The notes: generated from the sequence alone by a model not told the origin. 64,000 nucleotides of DNA from UBA668 sp046086305 (GCA_046086305.1 JBJSXI010000044.1:1-64000); one strand, 5' to 3'. Positions 16,495-25,508 are shown, numbered from the stretch's first letter. Made by a program: numbers and translations.

Positions 16495-16500
16495 TAGGTT
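16495..16500 (+). promoter_or_regulatory. -10 hexamer of mpa (leaderless type)
   Basis: TAGGTT lies 7 bases before the mpa ATG at 16508, with no Shine-Dalgarno sequence. It would drive the proteasome run. Confidence 0.6.
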
Positions 16501-16507
16501 CCCGGGC

Positions 16508-18199
16508 ATGGCCGGTGCGACGGGCGACGAGCACATCCGCCTCGACGCGCTCGAGGCCGAGATCGCCGAGCTCCGTCGTCAACTGGCCGACTCACCCCGG
16601 CGCCAGCGCCTGCTCGAGGAGCGTCTCTTGGAGACCAAGGGGCAATTGGCCCACGCCGTCTCGCAGAACGAACGGCTCAGCTACACCCTGCGCGAGGCCC
16701 GAGAGCACATCGCAACCCTGCGTGAAGAGGTCGACAAGCTCACCCGGCCCCCATCGGCGTACGGGGTCGTGATGGGTCGCAACGACGATGGGTCGGTCGA
16801 TGTGTTGACGAGCGGCCGCAAGATGCGCGTCGCGGTGCACCCCGACATCGAAGTCGACGAGTTGCCCCGTGGCGCCGAGGTCGTGCTCAACGAGAGTTTC
16901 AACGTCGTGTCGGCACGACGCGCCGAGTCGACGGGGGAGATCGTCACCATCCGCGACGTGCTCGACGATGGCATCCGCGCCGTCGTCCTCGGGCGCGCCG
17001 ACGAGGAGCGGGTGTGCGAGCTCGCCGATTCGTTGCGCGGCGTCCACCTGCGCAGCGGCGACACCGTTCGACTCGACCCCCGTTCGAACCTGCTGCTCGA
17101 GAAGTTGCCGCGGCCCGAGGTCGAGGATCTCCTGCTCGAGGAGGTGCCCGACATCAGCTACGCCGACATCGGCGGACTCGACGAGCAGATCGAGTTGATC
17201 GCTGACGCGGTCGAGTTGCCGTACCTCTACGGCGACCTCTTCGCCGAGCATCGGCTCCCGGCGCCGAAGGGGATCCTCCTCTATGGCCCGCCCGGCTGCG
17301 GAAAGACGCTCATCGCCAAGGCGGTTGCCAACAGCCTCGCCCGCAAGGTCGCCGAGGCGACCGGCGGCGACAAGGGTCGCAGCTACTTCATCAACATCAA
17401 GGGACCCGAACTGCTCAACAAGTACGTCGGCGAGACCGAGCGGCAGATCCGACTCGTGTTCCAGCGCGCACGCGAGAAGAGCGAAGAGGGTTGGCCCGTG
17501 ATCGTGTTCTTCGACGAGATGGACTCGATGTTCCGCACCCGTGGCACCGGTATCTCGAGCGACATGGAGAGCACGATCGTGCCGCAGTTGCTCGCCGAGA
17601 TCGACGGGGTGGAGGGTCTACGCAACGTCATCGTCATCGGTGCGACCAATCGGGAAGACCTCATCGACCCGGCGATCCTCCGCCCCGGTCGTCTCGACGT
17701 GAAGATCAAGATCGAGCGCCCCGACGCCGGTGCAGCCCGTCAGATCTTCTCCCGGTACCTCACCGACGACGTCCCGATCGCCGACGGAGAGGACGTCGCA
17801 TCGATGATCGCCTCGACCGTCGACGAGATGTACCGCGTCGACGAGGCCAACGAGTTCCTCGAGGTGACCTATCAGAACGGTGACAAGGAGACCCTGCACT
17901 TCAAGGACTTCGCCTCGGGCGCGATGATCGAGAACATCGTGCGGCGGGCCAAGAAGTTGGCGATCAAGCGAGTGATCGCCGGCGGGGCCCGGGGTGTCGG
18001 ACGCGCCGATCTGGTCGACGCGATCCGCCAGGAGTTCAAGGAGCACGAGGACCTCCCGAACACCACGAACCCTGACGACTGGGCCCGGATCAGCGGCAAG
18101 AAGGGTGAGCGGATCGTCTTCATCCGCACGCTTGTCGCCGGACGCGAGAACGAGGGCGGCCGGGCGATCGAGCGCGTCGCAACCGGCCAGTACCTCTGA
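16508..18199 (+). CDS. mpa: Proteasome-associated AAA+ ATPase Mpa/ARC
   Basis: This 563-residue hexameric unfoldase feeds pupylated proteins into the 20S proteasome. An N-terminal coiled coil (about 8-78) binds Pup. Tandem OB domains (about 85-200) follow. The AAA+ module has Walker A GPPGCGKT (260-267) and Walker B VIVFFDEMDS (331-340). The C terminus GQYL is the proteasome-docking tail. All canonical elements are intact and length is normal. The start is ATG 16508, 7 bases after a TAGGTT -10. dop follows after 10 bases. Confidence 0.97.
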   Translation: MAGATGDEHIRLDALEAEIAELRRQLADSPRRQRLLEERLLETKGQLAHAVSQNERLSYTLREAREHIATLREEVDKLTRPPSAYGVVMGRNDDGSVDVLTSGRKMRVAVHPDIEVDELPRGAEVVLNESFNVVSARRAESTGEIVTIRDVLDDGIRAVVLGRADEERVCELADSLRGVHLRSGDTVRLDPRSNLLLEKLPRPEVEDLLLEEVPDISYADIGGLDEQIELIADAVELPYLYGDLFAEHRLPAPKGILLYGPPGCGKTLIAKAVANSLARKVAEATGGDKGRSYFINIKGPELLNKYVGETERQIRLVFQRAREKSEEGWPVIVFFDEMDSMFRTRGTGISSDMESTIVPQLLAEIDGVEGLRNVIVIGATNREDLIDPAILRPGRLDVKIKIERPDAGAARQIFSRYLTDDVPIADGEDVASMIASTVDEMYRVDEANEFLEVTYQNGDKETLHFKDFASGAMIENIVRRAKKLAIKRVIAGGARGVGRADLVDAIRQEFKEHEDLPNTTNPDDWARISGKKGERIVFIRTLVAGRENEGGRAIERVATGQYL

Positions 18200-18209
18200 C
18201 GGCGTCATC

Positions 18210-19694
18210 GTGGCCATTCCGAAGGTCTGTGGTCTGGAGACCGAGTTCGGCATCGTCGCTCGCGGCGGTGAGACGAATCCGGTCGTCGCGTCGTCGATCC
18301 TGATCACCGCGTACCTGTCGTCGGTCGCCCGACCGACCGGCTGGGACTTCGGTCACGAGCATCCAGGTGTCGACGCGCGAGGTTTCGACTCCGAGGCCGA
18401 CTTCGGCGCCGATGTCGACACCGGCCTCGTGAATGCGGTGCTCACCAACGGCGCGAGGTACTACGTCGATCACGCCCACCCCGAGGTGAGTACCCCCGAG
18501 TGCCGCACCGCCCGCGACGCGATGGTCTACGACCGGGCCGCCGAGGAGATCATCCGGGCCAGCATGGCGGCGGCGGCACGGGTCCTCCCCGAGGGTGCCG
18601 AGATCCTCTGCCACAAGAACAACTCGGACGGGAAGGGCAACAGCTACGGCTGCCACGAGAACTACCTCATGGCCCGCGACGTGCCGTTCTTGCGGATCGC
18701 GTTGCAGATCACCAGCCACTTCGTCACCCGCCAGATCGTTGTCGGCGCAGGCAAGGTCGGCTCGGAGATCCACGGGCGGGCCACCGACGAGGTTGCCTAC
18801 CAGCTCAGCCAACGGGCCGACTTCTTCGAGGAGGAGATCGGCCTCGAGACGACACTCAAGCGACCGATCGTCAACACCCGCGACGAACCGCATTGCGAGA
18901 CCTCCAAGTACCGCAGGCTCCATGTGATCGTCGGCGACGCGAACATGAGTGAGGTGGCGACCTTCCTGAAGGTCGGGACGACCGCGATCGTGCTCGCGAT
19001 GATCGAGGACGATGTGCTCGGTGACGATCTGCGGCTCGCCTCGCCGGTTGCGGCGATACGACAGATCAGCCACGATCCGAACCTGCGTCGAACGGTCCAC
19101 CTGCGCGACGGACGACGCCTCCGCGCGCTCGACGTGCAGTGGGCGCTGTATGAACGTGCGGCGGCGTACGCCGCGCAGCACGGTCTCGAGGCAGTCGGCG
19201 AAGAGGTCGGCCGTGAGGTGCTGCGCAGGTGGGAGGCCAGCCTGACGGGCCTCGAGCAGGATCCCGACTCGATGGCCTCGACGATCGACTGGGTCGCCAA
19301 GCGACGCATCGTCGAGGGGTACCGCGAACGTCATGGTCTGGGTGCGAGCGACCCTCGCCTGAAGGCCCTCGACCTCCAGTACCACGACATGCGGGCCGAG
19401 CGATCCTTGGCCCGCCGTGCGGGCCTCGAACGGCTCGTCACCGAGGACGAGGTCGTCGCCGCGATGACGACGCCGCCGTCCGACACCCGTGCCTATTTCC
19501 GGGGGAGATGCCTCGCCAAGTGGCCCGACCAGGTCTCGGCCGCGAACTGGGACAGTCTGGTGTTCGACCTCGGCCGCGATCCGTTGCGCCGGGTACCGAT
19601 GTCCGAGCCGCTGCGCGGGACCGCAGCGATCGTGGCTAGGTTGATCGACGAGAGCGACACCCCCGCCGACCTGATCCAGCGGCTCGGCGGCTGA
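18210..19694 (+). CDS. dop: Pup deamidase/depupylase Dop
   Basis: This 494-residue protein of the carboxylate-amine ligase (glutamine-synthetase-like) fold converts Pup C-terminal Gln to Glu and removes Pup from substrates. The metal-binding Glu10 is in GLETEFG, and the nucleophile-position Asp87 is in YYVDHAHPE. The insertion at about residues 38-80 that distinguishes Dop from PafA (the Dop loop) is present. Pup here ends in GGQ, so the deamidase activity is needed. GTG 18210 gives VAIPKVCGLE, the expected N terminus. A strong AGGAGG for pup follows the stop. Confidence 0.96.
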   Translation: MAIPKVCGLETEFGIVARGGETNPVVASSILITAYLSSVARPTGWDFGHEHPGVDARGFDSEADFGADVDTGLVNAVLTNGARYYVDHAHPEVSTPECRTARDAMVYDRAAEEIIRASMAAAARVLPEGAEILCHKNNSDGKGNSYGCHENYLMARDVPFLRIALQITSHFVTRQIVVGAGKVGSEIHGRATDEVAYQLSQRADFFEEEIGLETTLKRPIVNTRDEPHCETSKYRRLHVIVGDANMSEVATFLKVGTTAIVLAMIEDDVLGDDLRLASPVAAIRQISHDPNLRRTVHLRDGRRLRALDVQWALYERAAAYAAQHGLEAVGEEVGREVLRRWEASLTGLEQDPDSMASTIDWVAKRRIVEGYRERHGLGASDPRLKALDLQYHDMRAERSLARRAGLERLVTEDEVVAAMTTPPSDTRAYFRGRCLAKWPDQVSAANWDSLVFDLGRDPLRRVPMSEPLRGTAAIVARLIDESDTPADLIQRLGG

Positions 19695-19704
19695 TGTCGG
19701 GATC

Positions 19705-19710
19705 AGGAGG
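19705..19710 (+). promoter_or_regulatory. Strong ribosome binding site of pup
   Basis: AGGAGG lies 6 bases before the pup ATG. It is the best Shine-Dalgarno match in the cluster, in keeping with the need for much Pup relative to the enzymes. Confidence 0.75.
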
Positions 19711-19716
19711 ACAGTC

Positions 19717-19908
19717 ATGGCCGAGCGCACGCACAAGCAGAAGTCGACACCGCCGCGCGAGGAGCAGGCCGTCGACGAACTGCCGGTCGCTCCCGGCGGC
19801 GACCGCCTGAAGGCCGAACTGGACGATCTGCTCGACGAGATCGACGAGGTGCTCGAGACGAACGCCGAGGACTTCGTCAGGTCATACGTCCAGAAGGGCG
19901 GCCAGTGA
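19717..19908 (+). CDS. pup: Prokaryotic ubiquitin-like protein Pup
   Basis: This 63-residue Pup is an intrinsically disordered, Glu/Asp-rich protein ending Gly-Gly-Gln. The helix-forming segment bound by Mpa is near residues 22-52 (LKAELDDLLDEIDEVLETNA). Lys60 lies just before GGQ, as in other Pups. The terminal Gln must be deamidated by Dop before PafA can ligate it to substrate lysines. The stop overlaps the prcB GTG (GTGA). Confidence 0.97.
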   Translation: MAERTHKQKSTPPREEQAVDELPVAPGGDRLKAELDDLLDEIDEVLETNAEDFVRSYVQKGGQ

Positions 19909-20687
19909 ACTCGCTGCCGATGTTCGAACCCGGGTCGGACCCAGGGCCCAGCTTCCCAGAACTGATGCGACGTGTAGGGCTCGAGCCGTTCCCCGGCGGT
20001 GCCGGCGTGGTCGACGTGCCGCACGCCACCACATGTGTTGCACTGCGCTTCACCGACGGTGTGGTGATGGCAGGCGACCGCCGGGCGACGAGCGGCAATC
20101 TGATCAGCCACCGCACGATGGAGAAGGTCGTCCAGGCCGACCAGCACAGTGGCGTCGCGATCTCGGGTGCAGCCGGACCGGCGATGGAGATGATCCGCAT
20201 CTTCCAACTGCAGCTCGAGCATTACGAGAAGGTCGAAGGCGGACCCCTCAGCCTCGAGGGCAAGGCGAACCAACTCTCCATGATGGTGCGCAGCAACCTC
20301 CCCGCTGCGATGCAGGGCATGATCGTCGTGCCGCTGTTCGCCGGCTACGACCTGCGGCGCGGCACGGGGCGGCTGTTCGACTACGACGCGACGGGCGGTC
20401 GCTACGAGGAGCACGACTATGTGGCCGCCGGCTCCGGCAGCCTGCACGCAGGTACCGTCGTGAAGGTGGGCTGGCGACCCGGGCTCGACCGTGCAGCGGC
20501 GATCGCACTGGCCTGTCGGAGCCTGTGGGAGGCTGCCGACGCCGATTCGGCGACCGCCGGCCCCGATGTGCTGCGTCGGATCTTCCCGATCGTCGCAACC
20601 ATCACCGCCGAGGGCTGGACCCGTGTCGAGGACGACGAGCTCGCTGCAGTGTTCGAGTCGATCGTCGCGGAGGTGGCCGGACGATGA
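19905..20687 (+). CDS. prcB: 20S proteasome beta subunit PrcB
   Basis: This 260-residue proteolytic subunit has a propeptide of 41 residues that would be removed at His-Ala/Thr, exposing Thr42 (TTCVALRF) as the N-terminal nucleophile. GDRRAT and the AAGSGS stretch fit the Ntn-hydrolase beta fold. It forms the inner rings of the 20S core. The GTG overlaps pup; the stop overlaps prcA (ATGA). Confidence 0.97.
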   Translation: MNSLPMFEPGSDPGPSFPELMRRVGLEPFPGGAGVVDVPHATTCVALRFTDGVVMAGDRRATSGNLISHRTMEKVVQADQHSGVAISGAAGPAMEMIRIFQLQLEHYEKVEGGPLSLEGKANQLSMMVRSNLPAAMQGMIVVPLFAGYDLRRGTGRLFDYDATGGRYEEHDYVAAGSGSLHAGTVVKVGWRPGLDRAAAIALACRSLWEAADADSATAGPDVLRRIFPIVATITAEGWTRVEDDELAAVFESIVAEVAGR

Positions 20688-21364
20688 CCATGCCGTTCTA
20701 CGTCTCGCCCGAGCAGATGATGATGGATCGGGCCGAGTACGCCCGGAAGGGCATTGCCCGCGGTCGGGCGATGGTCGCCCAGCGTTACGACGAGGGCATC
20801 GTCCTCGTGGCCGAGAATCCGAGCAATACCTTGCGCAAGATCAGCGAGATCTACGACCGGATCGCCTTCGCGGGTGTGGGTCGGTACAACGAGTTCGATC
20901 AACTTCGGGTGGCCGGTGTGCGCGCCGCCGACCTCAAGGGCTATCAGTACAGCAGGGACGACGTCGACGCGCGGAGCCTCGCCAATGAGTACGCCAAGAT
21001 GCTCGGCAGTGTGTTCACCCACGATGTGAAGCCACTCGAGGTCGAGATCCTTGTCGCCGAGGTGGGCGTGACCGGCGACGAGGACCAGTTGTTCCACATC
21101 CTCTACGACGGCACCGTCGTCGACGAGCGCAACTTCAGTGTTCTCGGCGGAGATGCCGAGGCGATCTCGGCGCGTCTACGCGACACCTACGTCGCCGACC
21201 TTCCGCTCGCCGACACGATCCGCTCGTCGGTCATCGCGCTCGCCGGACCGGAGCGCACGCTCGGCGCCGGCGAACTCGAGGTCGCGGTCCTCTCGCGGCA
21301 GGTGGGACGGCGATGCTTCCGACGCCTCGACGACACCGTCGTGGCAGAGGCGCTCGCTGGCTGA
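20684..21364 (+). CDS. prcA: 20S proteasome alpha subunit PrcA
   Basis: This 226-residue outer-ring subunit begins MTMPFYVSPEQMMMDRAEYA, the gating N terminus that Mpa opens. It has the alpha-type N-terminal helix (RKGIARGR) and no catalytic Thr. ATG 20684 overlaps the prcB stop. pxpA starts only 6 bases after the prcA stop, so the following oxoprolinase genes are probably on the same transcript. Confidence 0.97.
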   Translation: MTMPFYVSPEQMMMDRAEYARKGIARGRAMVAQRYDEGIVLVAENPSNTLRKISEIYDRIAFAGVGRYNEFDQLRVAGVRAADLKGYQYSRDDVDARSLANEYAKMLGSVFTHDVKPLEVEILVAEVGVTGDEDQLFHILYDGTVVDERNFSVLGGDAEAISARLRDTYVADLPLADTIRSSVIALAGPERTLGAGELEVAVLSRQVGRRCFRRLDDTVVAEALAG

Positions 21365-21370
21365 CCCACC

Positions 21371-22093
21371 GTGGTCGATCTCAACTGCGACCTCGGTGAG
21401 TCGTACGGCGCGTTCGCCGGAGGTCCCGACGAAGCGCTCGTCGAGGTGATCACCTCGGCGAACATCGCCTGTGGCGCATATGCCGGCGACCCCTCGTCGA
21501 TGAGACGCACCTGTGCACGTGCCATCACCCACGGCGTCGCGATCGGTGCGCAAGTCGGGTATCCCGATCTGCTGGGGTTCGGTCGACGCTTCATCGACAT
21601 CGCCCCGCAAGAACTCGTCGACAGCGTCGTCCACCAGATCGGTGCCCTCGCGGTGTTCGCTCGTGTCACGGGGGGACGGGTGACCTACGTGAAGCCCCAC
21701 GGGGCGCTCTACCACGCAGTCATCCACCATGAAGCGCAGGCCCGCGCCGTGGTGCGTGCCGTCGAGGAGTACGGGGACGGTCTGGTGCTGCTCGGTGCAC
21801 CCGACTCCGAACTCGGACGGGCCGCTGCGTCGTCCGGCATCGAGTTCGTCGTCGAGGGCTTCGCCGACCGTCGGTACGGGGCCGACGGCAGGCTCGTGCC
21901 GCGCAGCGAACCCGATGCGCTGCTCACCGACCCCGAGGAGGCGATGGCCCAAGCCCTGCGCCTCGCTCGCGACGGCATCCGGTCGATCTGTGTGCACAGC
22001 GACACACCGGGCGCAGTCGAGATTGCTCGTCGGGTGCGCGCCGGACTCGCCGACGCCGGTCACCCACTCGCTCCGTTCACCCGGACTCGATGA
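21371..22093 (+). CDS. pxpA: 5-oxoprolinase subunit PxpA (LamB/YcsF family)
   Basis: This 240-residue LamB/YcsF protein begins VDLNCDLGES, with later ANIACG, GAQVGYPD and YVKPHGALYH, all hallmarks of PxpA. With PxpB and PxpC it hydrolyses 5-oxoproline to glutamate using ATP. It starts at GTG 21371 and overlaps pxpB by 4 bases. Its place inside the proteasome cluster is unusual. Confidence 0.95.
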   Translation: MVDLNCDLGESYGAFAGGPDEALVEVITSANIACGAYAGDPSSMRRTCARAITHGVAIGAQVGYPDLLGFGRRFIDIAPQELVDSVVHQIGALAVFARVTGGRVTYVKPHGALYHAVIHHEAQARAVVRAVEEYGDGLVLLGAPDSELGRAAASSGIEFVVEGFADRRYGADGRLVPRSEPDALLTDPEEAMAQALRLARDGIRSICVHSDTPGAVEIARRVRAGLADAGHPLAPFTRTR

Positions 22094-22680
22094 GAGTCCT
22101 GCCCTACGGTCCACGGGCGCTCCTCGTCGAGCTCGACGATCTCGACACGGTGATGTCCTCGTCGACACAGTGGCGATCGGCGCAGATCCCCGGCGTGATC
22201 GATGTCGTTCCCGCAGCGCGCACCATCCTCGTGGTGCACGATGGCACGCTCGATCCGAACCTCCTCGTGCCGGTTTCGGGCCCACTCCCGATCGTCGAGA
22301 CCGAGGTGGTCGAGATTCCCGTGGCCTACGACGGAGAGGATCTCGACGAGCTCGCCGCCGAGACCGGCCTCGACGTCGCGACGATCATCGTGCGACACAC
22401 GAGTGCGCTGTATCGCGTCGCGTTCTGCGGGTTCTCGCCCGGCTTCGCGTACCTCGTCGGCCTGCCGGTCGAGCTGCACGTGACCCGTCGTTCGACGCCG
22501 CGCGAGCGCGTCGACGCCGGATCGGTCGCCATCGCCGACGGCTACAGCGGCATCTATCCACGTCGTGGTCCGGGTGGGTGGCGGCTCCTCGGACACACCG
22601 ATGTCGTGCTGTGGGACGAGTCGCGCACCCCGCCGGCGCTGCTCACACCTGGTGCCGCAGTGAGGTTCGTCGCCCGATGA
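22090..22680 (+). CDS. pxpB: 5-oxoprolinase subunit PxpB (KipI-like)
   Basis: This 196-residue protein of the KipI/allophanate-hydrolase-subunit-1 family shows CGFSPGFAYLVGLP and the late GGWRLLGHTD segment characteristic of the family. It partners with PxpC. The ATG overlaps pxpA and the stop overlaps pxpC (ATGA). The oxoprolinase assignment comes from the complete A-B-C order. Confidence 0.94.
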   Translation: MRVLPYGPRALLVELDDLDTVMSSSTQWRSAQIPGVIDVVPAARTILVVHDGTLDPNLLVPVSGPLPIVETEVVEIPVAYDGEDLDELAAETGLDVATIIVRHTSALYRVAFCGFSPGFAYLVGLPVELHVTRRSTPRERVDAGSVAIADGYSGIYPRRGPGGWRLLGHTDVVLWDESRTPPALLTPGAAVRFVAR

Positions 22681-23477
22681 TCGAGGTGCTCGGCTGGGGT
22701 GTCGGCGGGATGGTCGTCGACCTCGGCATCGTCGGCAGGGCCTGGCTCGGGAGCCCACGCGGTGGCGCAGTCGACGCGGATGCACTTGCCTTTGCCAACC
22801 GCCTCGTCGGGAATATGTCGCATGCCCGCGGATTCGAATCGTGCGGTGGACTCGTGTTCCGGCTGCGACGCGCCGCGACCGTCGCCGTCACGGGTGGCGT
22901 CGCCGTGATCGAGGTCGTCGACGGCCCGCCACTCGGTGCCTCGACACCGGTCTCTCTTCCAGCACACGCAACCGTGCGGATCGGCGCGATCTCCGACGGG
23001 TGTCGCGTCTACGTCGCGGTTCGCGGCGGACTTGCCCTGCCGAAGGACGATGTGGTCGCGGTTGGGGCAGATCCGCTGACTGCGCTGCACCCGGATGCTG
23101 CCGTGCGTCCACTTCCGGCACCCGAACTCACCATCTGGCCGGGGCCTCGGCTCGACTGGTTCGTCGACGACACCTGGCAGCAACTCCTCGCCCGACCATG
23201 GCGGGTGGGAGCGTCGAGCAGGGTCGGCGTGCGGCTCGAGGGAACCCCGCTCATCCGGTTGCGGCGGGGCGAACTCCCGAGCGAGGGCATCGTCGAGGGC
23301 GCGATCCAGGTGCCCCCGGACGGTCAGCCGATCGTCATGCTCGCCGACCACCCGACCACGGGGGGTTACCCGGTGGTCGCCGTGGTCGACCCGGCAGATC
23401 TGGCCGCCGCTGCCCAGGCGCGACCGGGCGGGGAGATCGTCATGCGGGGCGCCCGACGGCGCACGGTCGGCCCGTGA
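22677..23477 (+). CDS. pxpC: 5-oxoprolinase subunit PxpC (KipA-like)
   Basis: This 266-residue biotin-dependent-carboxyltransferase-like protein (allophanate hydrolase subunit 2 / KipA family) has the expected RAWLGSPRGGAVD start, the VAVRGGLALP core and ADHPTTGGYPVVA near the end. It completes PxpABC. The stop lies 22 bases before pafA, which has its own -10 sequence starting 9 bases downstream. Confidence 0.94.
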   Translation: MIEVLGWGVGGMVVDLGIVGRAWLGSPRGGAVDADALAFANRLVGNMSHARGFESCGGLVFRLRRAATVAVTGGVAVIEVVDGPPLGASTPVSLPAHATVRIGAISDGCRVYVAVRGGLALPKDDVVAVGADPLTALHPDAAVRPLPAPELTIWPGPRLDWFVDDTWQQLLARPWRVGASSRVGVRLEGTPLIRLRRGELPSEGIVEGAIQVPPDGQPIVMLADHPTTGGYPVVAVVDPADLAAAAQARPGGEIVMRGARRRTVGP

Positions 23478-23486
23478 ACCCTGCGC

Positions 23487-23492
23487 TACGGT
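23487..23492 (+). promoter_or_regulatory. -10 hexamer of pafA (leaderless type)
   Basis: TACGGT lies 7 bases before the pafA GTG. It gives pafA a possible promoter of its own after pxpC. Confidence 0.55.
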
Positions 23493-23499
23493 GCGGCGC

Positions 23500-24858
23500 G
23501 TGGACCGGCGGATCTTCGGGCTCGAGAACGAGTACGGGGTCACCTGCACACTCCGAGGCCAGCGTCGGCTGAGCCCCGACGAGGTTGCCCGCTACCTGTT
23601 CCGCAGGGTCGTGTCGTGGGGCCGCAGCAGCAACGTCTTTCTCCAGAACGGTGCCCGGCTGTATCTCGACGTCGGCTCACATCCCGAGTACGCGACACCC
23701 GAGTGCGACAGCATCTACGACCTCGTCGTGCACGACAAGGCAGGGGAGCGGATCCTCGAGAGCCTGCAGCAGTCGGCTGAGCAGCGCCTACGCGAAGAGG
23801 GGATCAGGGGCACGGTCTACCTGTTCAAGAACAACACCGACTCGGCGGGTAACAGTTACGGCTGCCACGAGAACTACCTCACGCGACGCGATGACGACCT
23901 CGGGTCGTACGCCGAGGTGCTGATCCCGTTCCTGGTCAGTCGGCAGATCTTCACGGGCGCGGGCAAGGTGCTGCAGAGTGCTCGGGGGCCGATGTTCTCG
24001 ATCGCCCAACGGGCCGAGCACATCTGGGAGGGTGTCAGTAGCGCCACGACGCGCAGCCGGCCGATCATCAATACCCGCGACGAACCGCACGCCGACGCCG
24101 AGCGCTACCGGCGCCTGCACGTGATCGTCGGCGACAGCAATATGAGCGAATACACCACCTTCGTCAAGGTCGGCTCTGCGGCCTGCATGTTGCGGATGAT
24201 GGAGGATCCCGCCGTCGTGCTGCGCGACCTGACACTCGAGAACCCCATTCGCGCCATTCGCGACATCAGCCACGACATGACGTGTCGCAGGAAGGTTCGC
24301 CTCGCCAACGGACGCGAGCTCAGCGCACTCGACATCCTGCGCGAGTACCTCGACCGAGCGCTGCGGTATGCCGAGGCCCGTGGCTTCCCCGAGTTCGAAC
24401 AGCGAGCCCTCGAGATGTGGGAGCACTGCATCAGCACGATCGAGAACGATCCACTGAAGCTCGACCGAGAGGTCGACTGGGTAATCAAGTATCGCCTGGT
24501 GGAGGCCTTCCGCGAGCGACACGGTCTGTCGCTCGGTGACCCCCGTGTGCAGCTGCTCGATCTGCAGTACCACGACATCTGTCGCGAACGGAGCCCGTTC
24601 TACAAACTTCAGGACCGCGGCATGGTCGAGCGCATGTGTCTCGACTCCGACATCGACGCTGCCGTCGACGTGCCGCCGCAGACCACGCGGGCGCGCTTAC
24701 GCGGCGAGTTCATCAAGCGCGCGAAGGAGCGCAGGCGTGACTACACCGTCGACTGGGTGCACCTGAAGCTGAACGATCAGGCGCAGCGCACGGTGCTGTG
24801 CAAGGACCCGTTCCGAAGCCGCGACGAGCGGGTCGACCGTTTGCTCGAGTCGCTGTGA
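23500..24858 (+). CDS. pafA: Pup--protein ligase PafA
   Basis: This 452-residue ATP-dependent ligase joins the Pup C-terminal Glu to substrate lysines. The fold matches Dop: Glu9 in GLENEYG binds metal, Asp57 in LYLDVGSHPE is the catalytic base, and the NNTDSAGNSYGCHENYL region follows. The Dop-loop insertion is absent, which separates PafA from Dop. GTG 23500 gives VDRRIFGLENE, 7 bases after TACGGT. The regulators pafB and pafC, which usually follow in mycobacteria, are missing here. Confidence 0.96.
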   Translation: MDRRIFGLENEYGVTCTLRGQRRLSPDEVARYLFRRVVSWGRSSNVFLQNGARLYLDVGSHPEYATPECDSIYDLVVHDKAGERILESLQQSAEQRLREEGIRGTVYLFKNNTDSAGNSYGCHENYLTRRDDDLGSYAEVLIPFLVSRQIFTGAGKVLQSARGPMFSIAQRAEHIWEGVSSATTRSRPIINTRDEPHADAERYRRLHVIVGDSNMSEYTTFVKVGSAACMLRMMEDPAVVLRDLTLENPIRAIRDISHDMTCRRKVRLANGRELSALDILREYLDRALRYAEARGFPEFEQRALEMWEHCISTIENDPLKLDREVDWVIKYRLVEAFRERHGLSLGDPRVQLLDLQYHDICRERSPFYKLQDRGMVERMCLDSDIDAAVDVPPQTTRARLRGEFIKRAKERRRDYTVDWVHLKLNDQAQRTVLCKDPFRSRDERVDRLLESL

Positions 24859-24879
24859 GCCACGTCCGCGAGCACCGGG

Positions 24880-24885
24880 TAGCGT
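24880..24885 (+). promoter_or_regulatory. -10 hexamer of lepB
   Basis: TAGCGT lies 7 bases before ATG 24893. This spacing favours ATG 24893 over the ATG at 24890 and the GTG at 24884. Confidence 0.5.
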
Positions 24886-24892
24886 GGCGATG

Positions 24893-25504
24893 ATGGCTGG
24901 TGCGGCCCCCTCTCCCTCGCAATTCGACGGTCGATTCGGCTGGATGGCACCCCCGCCGGCGCCGCCGACACGCCGAAAGCGCGTTGCCGGATTCCTCGAG
25001 TGGGTCGTCGTCATCGCGGTTGCGGTCGGCGCGGCCTTCCTCGTCAAGGCCTACGTCGTCCAGCAGTTCCAGGTCGCCGGCAATTCGATGAAGGAAACCC
25101 TCCACGACACCGATCGGGTGTTGGTGAACAAACTCAGCTATCGCCTCCACGAACCGAACCGGGGGGATGTCGTCGTACTGAAGACCCTCGAGAGCACGGG
25201 CGAGCGCGATCTCATCAAGCGCGTGATCGCCCTTCCGGGTGAGACGATCGACATCCGTAACTGTCAGGTGTATGTCGACGGTCGACTGCTTCTCGAGCCT
25301 TACCTCGACGAGGTCGTCGCACCGTGCACCGACCCCAACGCCTACGCCTTCCCCTTCACCGTCCCCGACGAGCACGTCTTCGTCCTCGGCGACAACCGGC
25401 CGGGTTCGAAGGACAGTCGCGACATCGGCCCGGTGAGGTACGACGATCTGCTCGGACGCGCGTTCGTCGTGATCTGGCCGACCCCCGACTGGCAGTGGCT
25501 GTAG
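24893..25504 (+). CDS. lepB: Signal peptidase I
   Basis: This 203-residue membrane protease (family S26) cleaves Sec and Tat signal peptides. A Pro-rich cytoplasmic N terminus precedes one membrane anchor (about 32-55). The catalytic Ser65 is in GNSMKETL and Lys109 in DLIKRVIALPGE. Box E GDNRPGSKDSRDIGPV is intact. It ends in TAG, showing that TAG is a real stop in this genome. Start chosen from the -10 spacing. It stands close to the Tat genes. Confidence 0.94.
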   Translation: MAGAAPSPSQFDGRFGWMAPPPAPPTRRKRVAGFLEWVVVIAVAVGAAFLVKAYVVQQFQVAGNSMKETLHDTDRVLVNKLSYRLHEPNRGDVVVLKTLESTGERDLIKRVIALPGETIDIRNCQVYVDGRLLLEPYLDEVVAPCTDPNAYAFPFTVPDEHVFVLGDNRPGSKDSRDIGPVRYDDLLGRAFVVIWPTPDWQWL

Positions 25505-25508
25505 GCCG

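Noticed and set aside
18120..20447. 775-residue minus-strand frame opposite mpa, dop, pup and prcB
   Set aside because: Crosses four diagnostic genes; shadow of GC bias.
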